Shown one piece after another: positions 57,428 to 64,000 of a stretch of 64,000 nt of DNA (the first letter of the stretch is position 1; each line of letters begins with the position of its first letter). The position numbers and the translations under genes were made by a program. This stretch comes from Pararge aegeria. Lineage: Eukaryota; Arthropoda; Insecta; Lepidoptera; Nymphalidae. The stretch spans positions 15,812,501 through 15,876,500 of the forward strand of contig NC_053190.1 of NCBI RefSeq assembly GCF_905163445.1, read 5' to 3'. The notes under the pieces are model-generated. The model did no database searches, was not told where the DNA came from, and saw only the letters and a program-made list of their open reading frames with translations.

Positions 57428-57530
57428 TAACTATAGCTCCTCACGATGTTTTTCTTCACAGTTGAAGCAAGTGATATTCTGTTTGCTTAAAACGCACAAA
57501 ACTTTGCTTGAGGTCCGTGCTAAGTAAGAT
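57428..57530 (-). repeat. SINE-B, internal fragment
   Basis: It has cctcacgatgtttttcttca, gttgaagcaagtgatattct and gcttaaaacgcacaaaac. Confidence 0.7.
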
Positions 57531-57884
57531 TCATAAAGATCATCACATTTGATTGTGTTTTTGTGTATTTTAACGGACTTGTCTTTTTTTTAATTTGGTT
57601 TATATAAGTATGTAGAGTAGAGACCTGGCGACAACGCTATACCAGTTAACAAATATTTAGCCTCAATTCCTTCGACCACCGCGTTACCTGTTTGTTATTC
57701 GAGCAAATAGGCTAAGAGACGGTGTTAATTAATCGATAGAGTCTTTTCACTACCTTTTCTATTGGGGTAACTGACAGATGTTGGAATTTCCTCCAAGCCA
57801 TCAACTGTTAGAGTTAGTGTGAAAAGTGCATAAAAATCATTTATACCAATGGTTGGTTTATGGATAGATAATGATAATTAATGT

Positions 57885-57990
57885 ACCTACTCGTTCACTT
57901 AAATTTAAAAGAGGGTTACAAACGCGCCTTGGTCTAGTAGAAGCCACATAAAACTTACCTGGGTATTATTTTTGTTACCACCAACTCACA
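57885..57990 (-). repeat. LINE 3' UTR fragment
   Basis: It has agggttacaaacgcgccttg, gtctagtagaagccacata and acttacctgggt. Confidence 0.6.
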
Positions 57991-58406
57991 GAGTAATTTT
58001 ACCGTTTTCCTGTTTATTTATTGTATTATGATGGTGAGGCTGAATTTCAGGTTACCCAGAACTGATACGTACTGATATTTACAGTAATGAAAATAACCGC
58101 ATCGCAACCGCAACCGCAAATCGATCCATTCGTTTGAATGATGCGATATAATAGGCTAACATCTATCCTTAACACAGCTTTTTTAAGTTAGGTGATCCTA
58201 ATTTTCCTAGAATATTTAACTTTGCCGCGTCTCAGAGAACACATAAAAAAAAAACGGAATCAATCGGCCCGATAATATAACTAAATGAAATTATCCTTTA
58301 GATTGATGCGATAGTATAGGTAAACTAATACGCTTAACAACAGAGACAGTGTCAAACCTAAAACAGTCAACTTTCTTCTTTCGGAAATTATTTCATATAA
58401 AAAATA

Positions 58407-58465
58407 GTAATAAATAAATAAATATATACAATACACACATTGACATCTATCTCCAAGGTAAGTCA
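58407..58465 (-). repeat. SINE-A, tail fragment
   Basis: It has taaataaataaatatataca, atacacacattgacatctat and ctccaaggtaag. Confidence 0.6.
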
Positions 58466-58517
58466 CTGTCTCTCAGACTGGAAAAAAAACGGGAATCAAT
58501 CGACAGAGAAAACTCCC

Positions 58518-58672
58518 CGATAATATAATAGAATTGAATTATCGCCGAAGTCACGAGGGAAGCGGGAGATCTCGGATGGTAGAATTGGTAATTCGATTGT
58601 GTCGGTAACAATCGATGGCGCCAAAAAGGATGTTTTTCGGTATCGTTTCGCCCGGTAATGAAAATTGTTATG
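58518..58672. repeat. Duplicated intronic block, copy 1
   Basis: It shares order and words with 60402-60555: taatagaattgaattatcgc, taattcgattgt, aacaatcga, aaggatgttttcggtat-like and ccggtaatgaaaa. The family is unknown. Confidence 0.7.
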
Positions 58673-58881
58673 GACGTAGCAACAGGTTACGTAAACAAAA
58701 ACATTCCGACTCTTAGACGGGGGGACGGGAAATCTCCTATCTCGAAGTAATTGGTACTTGCTTTAGCGTTTATAGAAGTAAATTAAACGGTTTTTCTCTG
58801 TGCAGGCACTCCTCAATTATTTATCACGCTGGCGTTACCTTTGAAATTATAATGCATTCAGTTCAAAGGTTCCGCCAGTAA

Positions 58882-58921
58882 AGCTGCTGTACCACCAGAT
58901 ATATAGTGTGGTACAGCAGCT
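58882..58921. repeat. 14-bp perfect inverted repeat
   Basis: AGCTGCTGTACCAC at 58882-58895 and GTGGTACAGCAGCT at 58908-58921, with a 12-nt loop. Confidence 0.92.
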
Positions 58922-59572
58922 AAACTATGAAACTAAGGCTGTTTACATGTCGACAAGGCTTTAGGGTGTAAGATACCTTGTAATACTTAAATAAATAAAC
59001 AAGGATCTTTACCTATGAAATTCACCCATCTTTATTGCTAGACTTGACCTTTCTTTTTTTGATGAAACATTTTTGTAGACCTTTTTAATTTGTACAATAC
59101 TGTAGGACATCATTTTGATCTATCTCGTAGGTTTCAGCAAGCGTTTGCAATATAAACGCACAGAAATGAGTTTAGTTACGACATCACATAAGAAACCTTT
59201 AATACTATCAGTAGTTGTCTTCTATATTATGCCTGTACCATACATAGAACCCTTCCTCTTAATTTAAAGATCTCAGCATACATAGGGACAGACAGACAGC
59301 GGATATGGCCTTTGTTTGATACTATGTAGTGATGCTTTCCGAAGATGGTAGTAATGGCAGTTTAGTAATGGATAGCATTCAAAGTAACTCATAGCATAAC
59401 TATGGTTAATTTCAGTCGTCAATAAAAACAGTTGCAGATGATATATTGCATCATTTTCTTTAAGCACGTTTTTGGGAACAGTCAGTGGGTGCATATTAAA
59501 TCATCATCACCACGCTGGGCAGACGGCTTAGTGATCGCAGTAGATTGTGTAGTACAGCGGATGCTGCTAACC

Positions 59573-59870
59573 TTTCTCCGTTCTTCTTCTTCTTCTTCTT
59601 CTTTATTCCCTGGGCTTGTCTCCATACTTGGTCGGCTGGAACCTTCCGTTGTACGTAGTCACTCCAGCCAGCCGAGCTCACTCCAGAAGCTTAGCAGGCC
59701 GCCCAGGTCGTCAAGTGCTTCAGGGAGTGATGCTGGGGAGCCAAGGTATGCTGCGCGTTGTTCTGCTACTCCTCTACATCGGAGCAATACGTAAGTCGGT
59801 GTTTCATCTGCCTCCATGCATGCTCTGCACAGCCCGTTCTCCGTTATTATAGGCGACTAATGCCCGTTTT
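59573..59870 (-). pseudogene. Non-LTR retrotransposon ORF C-terminus
   Basis: On the - strand, 59856-59659 reads ITENGLCRACMEADETPTY then VLLRCRGVAEQRAAYLGSPA and a stop after SFWSELGWLE. The C-X2-C ... C spacing with EADET recalls the zinc-finger tail (CxxC...H...C) of R1/jockey-type ORF2, but the usual His is replaced by Tyr. A GAA microsatellite lies in the 3' UTR. Truncated at the 5' side. Confidence 0.6.
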
Positions 59871-60401
59871 CACGAACGAGGAACAAGGCAATGCCTAAAT
59901 AAGTAACGTCTTATCAAAGGAAATTCCTAGGCATATATCGACAGTTTACCAATAATTATCACTTATAAGTTGGTGAATTATTTTTTTTTTCTATAATCGT
60001 CGCCTAAACCATTGGATATTCGATTTATTTATTTTTATATTTATTAGATGGTGCTTAGGTTTAGTTAAAACGGGCATAAAACCTCTAAGGTATAATAACC
60101 GTGGGAAGAGATGGGGTGGTGACTATTTGACTGATTTGGCATAATTATTACGAGCACGAGATTTTTTTTTTTTAATAAGTATATGGATTTCTCATACCCA
60201 GATAATTTTCGCTCTGCTAACAAGGCCTTTTCTTCAATATGGTTTCAACGACTTTGTTTACAATAACTTGCTAGATAACTTGGTATTTTTTTTTTAAGAA
60301 TTAGGTTGACCTTCTATGTTTTCAAATACAATACTACACTTTGAATAAACATCGAACAAAGAATACGTACATTCATCTGGAAAAAACAACCGCGACCTGG
60401 A

Positions 60402-60555
60402 CGGTATAATAGAATTTAATTACCGCTGAAAACGAGAGAGTCAAGATCCCGGATGCCGGGACCGTAATTCGATTGTCTCGATAACAATCGAAGTGGGGAA
60501 GTACTCCAAAAATGATGTTCGGTATTATTGGGACCGGTAATGAAAAATATTAAGG
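60402..60555. repeat. Duplicated intronic block, copy 2
   Basis: Partner of 58518-58672, with TAATTCGATTGT at 60465-60476 and ACAATCGA at 60484-60491 facing each other. Confidence 0.7.
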
Positions 60556-60867
60556 AGAAACGTTATATAAACACTCAACCTCAACAAAAGGCTATTAAAT
60601 GTACTTACCTATTCCTGCTAAGTCTTTGCCTGCGACTTGGTCTGGGTGGTTTTTTTTTCTGTGCTAATAAGTAGTTTTCACAACTATTCGATTCTTTGAC
60701 TATACTGTGGGCTAAACAATAAAAATATATCATTTGTTTCGTTACTGCGTGAAACAAGGATTATGTACTACCTAATGATTTTTTTCGAAAAAAAATGCTG
60801 CAGCACTATTTTACTATCTAGGTATCTATATTTATGACTTCGCAAAAAATAAAATCACAGACTTTGC

Positions 60868-61040
60868 TATTCTCTGCCAAAAACCAGGAGATTCTGTATG
60901 GTTTAATTTATAACAACTTTAATCTATATACTCCACAGTCCACACAATAAAAAGATCTTCGAATATGGACTCTACGCACGTTTCGCTCCGGCACCGGAGC
61001 ATCCTCAGGAGATATTGACTTTAAAATAAATTACTGTTAA
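60868..61040 (-). repeat. Hammerhead-type fold-back repeat, variant loop
   Basis: It has a left arm remnant (aaaaaccaggagattctgta) and a - strand core at about 60968-61018 where the stem II loop is changed but the stem GCTCCG/CGGAGC is kept. Confidence 0.75.
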
Positions 61041-62084
61041 GTGTAACACATACATTTGTTTAGCAACATTGGTTCGGCTTGTCTAACTATGTTACACGTG
61101 GTCTTGGATAAGGTATTAAGCTGGATCATTTTTTTTTACTCTCACTTATATTTTATAATTGTCATTAACGCCCACCAACCTGGGTTAGAATAGTTTAGAG
61201 AATTTAATCTCTAAAGACTTGTCAATTTAGTGTAGTGAAGCGATCTGAGAATTGACACTATTAAAGGCTAATAACGTCAGTCAGGCGTAAAATAACAAGT
61301 GCAAGACATACGCTACAAGTCCAAAAAATCTAATTTATGAGAACACCTATTCACCAATGCACTAATAATTTAAACATAAAATACTTTTACTACTCTTGTT
61401 TTCTGTATAGTCTGCAACTCAGTATAACTATGTAATTCTTATCCTTTATACTATAAAAATAATAAAACAATATGGTCATAACAGCTGGTCAAATTCAGAA
61501 TTCGAATCCCGTACCTTGTGATCCAAGTTAGAGAATGCTAAAAGTGTTTCGTACCAACAAGGCTTTACCATTACGATCCTACAAAATGTTATACTCATTA
61601 TAGGTTAGGACTTAATGTATAGTGAGAGTGAATATTACAAACACAAACTATCCGTTAGGTCGTGATTAAAATGTTCGATAATATTAGTAAAAATGTTGCC
61701 TGGGCTTAAGTAATTGAATAACTCCATTAGTTTTTACCGGATTTTTGGATCCCCGGGGATTTATTACTTTAATAGTATGGGGTAAAAAGCATGTCAGGTT
61801 ATTTTTGCACTTCGCAGGTTATTTGACCTGGTTTGCTTCAGTTTTTATGATGATTATTCCTTCATGAGATTATTTAAAACTCATCGGCTTAGTGGTAAGC
61901 TACTATGACTAGGTATCACCAGTTGCTAAGTTCGATCGTTCGATAATCCAGAAAGCGTATTTGGTTTTATGATCCTTATTTTTTACGTTTTATGTTGTTT
62001 TTTTTTTACTGTCTCGAAATTTGGAAATTAGTCCATCCTCATGCCTCGTAAATCACTCAGATATCGGTCCCAGTTATAATAAAT

Positions 62085-62140
62085 AAATAAATAAAAAATG
62101 GCATTTGAGTGACAACTCAAATGCCATTTTTTATTTATTT
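62085..62140. repeat. Perfect 26-bp inverted repeat, 4-nt loop
   Basis: The arms 62085-62110 and 62115-62140 (centre ATTTGAGT-gaca-ACTCAAAT) are exact reverse complements. Confidence 0.96.
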
Positions 62141-62395
62141 TCATCTTGTTAGTACGGCAGTGCCACTTACACTAACTAGATAGGACCACATAATATCAGC
62201 TTACCCGTATGTGGGCAGCGTGATGGGTGTATGTCATATTATACGTAGAATCGTTTACTAGTTTCTACGTGCGCACTCTAACCTCCCACGACATTTTAAC
62301 ATCGTATCGAATTTTAAACTTACAATGTACCGAAAGGTCTGCTAATAAATCTTTTATTTGGAAAAAAAACAACACAAAGGAACTAACATTTAGAG

Positions 62396-62440
62396 TACAC
62401 GCTACACAAAAACATTTGATATGTTTTTGTGTAGCGTGTA
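62396..62440. repeat. Perfect 20-bp inverted repeat, 5-nt loop
   Basis: TACACGCTACACAAAAACAT pairs with ATGTTTTTGTGTAGCGTGTA around ttgat. Confidence 0.95.
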
Positions 62441-62671
62441 AGGACGTGTGAGGACTTAAACTATCAAAAATAAAAAAAAAAAACCTTAAAATTAGGTTAC
62501 TTAATAAAAATTAAATACACTAAAAACAAACAAATGTAATTTTACGTTGGCAGTTATATATCTGTAACAATTTATGACGATAACTACTTGTCGTGCGATT
62601 TTAAATTTATTAACTAAGCGAATCTTCGATTTATGCATTAATATCTTGTGACAGCTTGGAAAGTCATACTG

Positions 62672-62933
62672 TCAATAATAAATAACAATATAATAATAAT
62701 AAATAAATAAATAAATAAATATAATACGGCGTAGCTTGTGTTATGGGGACTAATATGACTGATGAATATTTTTATTGAACAATATACATAAATACTTATA
62801 ATATACATATAAACACCCAGACACTGAAAAACATTCATGTTCATCACACTAACATTTTCCAGTTGTGGGAATCGAACCCACGGTCTTGGAATCCGAAAGC
62901 AGGGTTGCTGCCCACTGCGCCAATCGACCGTCA
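62672..62933 (-). repeat. SINE-A, small internal deletion
   Basis: On the - strand it runs from gacggtcgattggcgcagtg through gtgggttcgattcccacaac to the ATTT tail. The segment around tttggggctagatggcgatg is missing. Confidence 0.86.
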
Positions 62934-63171
62934 ATAATAATTATTAATGTAACTTCTATCTACTTCTACCATTGCTTTCGTCCGTACCAAGTCTCTGTTG
63001 TATCCCGTTTTTCATGATAGTAGCTCAGAAGCCTCCTTGCAAAGTTTTATTTCTCCATTACTGGGAGGTTCTGTAAAAATTGCACCAAAATCTGTTTGTT
63101 CTGAAAATCGTTTATACTTTACTGGCCAGACAAACAGACAGTTTTTTTACAAGACGTTTGCCTTCAGCGTT

Positions 63172-63457
63172 TCAACCTATTGCCGGCCCACTACATGGCA
63201 CGGGTCTCCTCCCACAATGAGAATGGTTTAAGGCCGTAGTCCACCACGCTCGCCCAGTGCGGATTGGTGGACTCCACACACCTTTGAGAACATTATCGAG
63301 AACTCTCAGGCGAGCAGATTTCCTCACGATGTTTTCCTTCACCGTTGATATTTTAATTACTTAAAAAGCACATAGATTCGGTCTAGATGCTAGGATTCGA
63401 ACTCGGCCCCCCGTAAGAGAAGTCGAGCTCCTTCCCGCTGGGCTGTCACCGCTTCAC
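63172..63457 (-). repeat. SINE-B, full length
   Basis: It has caacctattgccggcccact, gcggattggtggactccaca, tcctcacgatgttttccttc, ggattcgaactcggcccccc (B box) and cgctgggctgtcaccgcttc. Confidence 0.88.
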
Positions 63458-63561
63458 ATTTTGCCATAGTTCTTTTAAAATTGATGAGTAATGAAATGTC
63501 ACAGAGTAAAGTTTTTCAGATATTGAATCTTACACTTTGCATTCTTAGCTAATTACATCTA

Positions 63562-63952
63562 TCTATATATATAAAAGAGAAAGTGTGTGGGTATGTTCCG
63601 TATAGGCTCCAAAACGGCTGGACCGATTTCAATGAAACTTTCAGGGAATCTCCTGATTGACCTGGCGAGTAATCCTGTAAAGTTTGGTGACGATCGTTGC
63701 ACTCCTATTTTTGAACTGTCAAACTGTTAAATACAGCTTTTATTTACTATGATGATATTCTATTGTTGGGTGTACATGGGTGTAGATAATGATCTTTACC
63801 CGCTCGAGAAGAGAATAGAAGAGAATGAATACGGAGAGAAATGAATGATTTAATATGTTATGAGACTTAAATTAAAAATTCAATGATGTAAGTTTATTGT
63901 TTAAATAAAATAAAGCAAAATCTAGCCCAGCGAAGCGGCCTTGGTACGCTAG
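63562..63952 (+). mobile_element. Non-autonomous Helitron, complete (391 bp)
   Basis: It starts TCTATATATATAAAAGAGAA and ends with the gcgaagcggccttggtacg hairpin and CTAG, between A (63561) and T (63953). It is close to 27162-27553; the hairpin base has mutated on one side. Confidence 0.88.
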
Positions 63953-64000
63953 TTATTTATAAAATATAATATACAAATAGAGTGGGAAACACCGAATATA

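Larger units (their letters stand above)
54257..64000 (+). other. Intron 4 of the Bruno/CELF gene (start only)
   Basis: It begins with a consensus gtaagt and no later exon of the family is visible, so the intron continues past the window. It contains Helitrons, SINEs, two long poly-A tracts (about 55738-55759 and 55809-55838), a LINE C-terminal fragment, a duplicated unique block (58.5 and 60.4 kb) and three perfect or near-perfect hairpins. Confidence 0.75.

Noticed and set aside
54257..64000. Search for Bruno exon 5 (MHHPIQMKPAD-like)
   Set aside because: I found no matching coding block with splice sites in any frame, so the exon is assumed to lie outside the window.

Overview
The window looks like nuclear DNA of a moth or butterfly (Lepidoptera). 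It is AT-rich, has kilobase introns, and is packed with tRNA-derived SINEs, short non-autonomous Helitrons and 3' ends of non-LTR retrotransposons. One SINE family resembles, from memory, the Metulj type of butterflies. I ran no database search, so the species is open and every family name below rests on recognising motifs.

One host gene can be supported, on the + strand: the 5' part of a Bruno/CELF-family RNA-binding protein (insect aret/bru1 or bru2; vertebrate CELF1/2). Four coding exons join in phase: 21350-21483, 42441-42540, 47122-47242 and 54174-54256. Together they give 146 codons: a serine-rich leader, an asparagine-rich linker ending PDPDYIK, and RRM1. The RRM1 RNP1 octamer KGCCFVTF is assembled across a 6.9-kb intron. 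The rest of RRM1, RRM2 and RRM3 must lie beyond the right edge. A second possible first coding exon (ATG at 39889 or 39919, ending 39977) has the same splice phase as exon 1 and lies 2.5 kb upstream of exon 2, so the gene may have two promoters and two N-termini.

Layout: 1-20.6 kb is upstream DNA with no confident gene. It holds Helitrons, a 275-bp tandem array, a decayed array carrying GGAAA-N5-TTTCC (8.3-11.2 kb), retrotransposon ends and an orphan exon-like block on the - strand. 20.6-21.5 kb is the likely promoter, 5' leader and exon 1. 21.5-42.4 kb is intron 1, 42.5-47.1 kb intron 2, 47.2-54.2 kb intron 3, and 54.3-64 kb the start of intron 4. All introns are repeat-rich.

The most interesting non-genic signal is a dispersed fold-back repeat with about ten copies. 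Its arm carries a near-consensus type I hammerhead ribozyme core: CTGAGGA, a 6-bp stem II, GAAA, a 3-bp stem III and a GTA cleavage triplet, with one extra T. Other well-supported events are a Helitron nested in a Helitron with a paralogous empty site, a hAT-type MITE with an 8-bp target duplication inside a SINE, a retrotransposon tail with a 14-bp duplication inside a SINE, several perfect hairpins of 20-35 bp, and a roughly 350-bp inverted repeat pair flanking exon 3.
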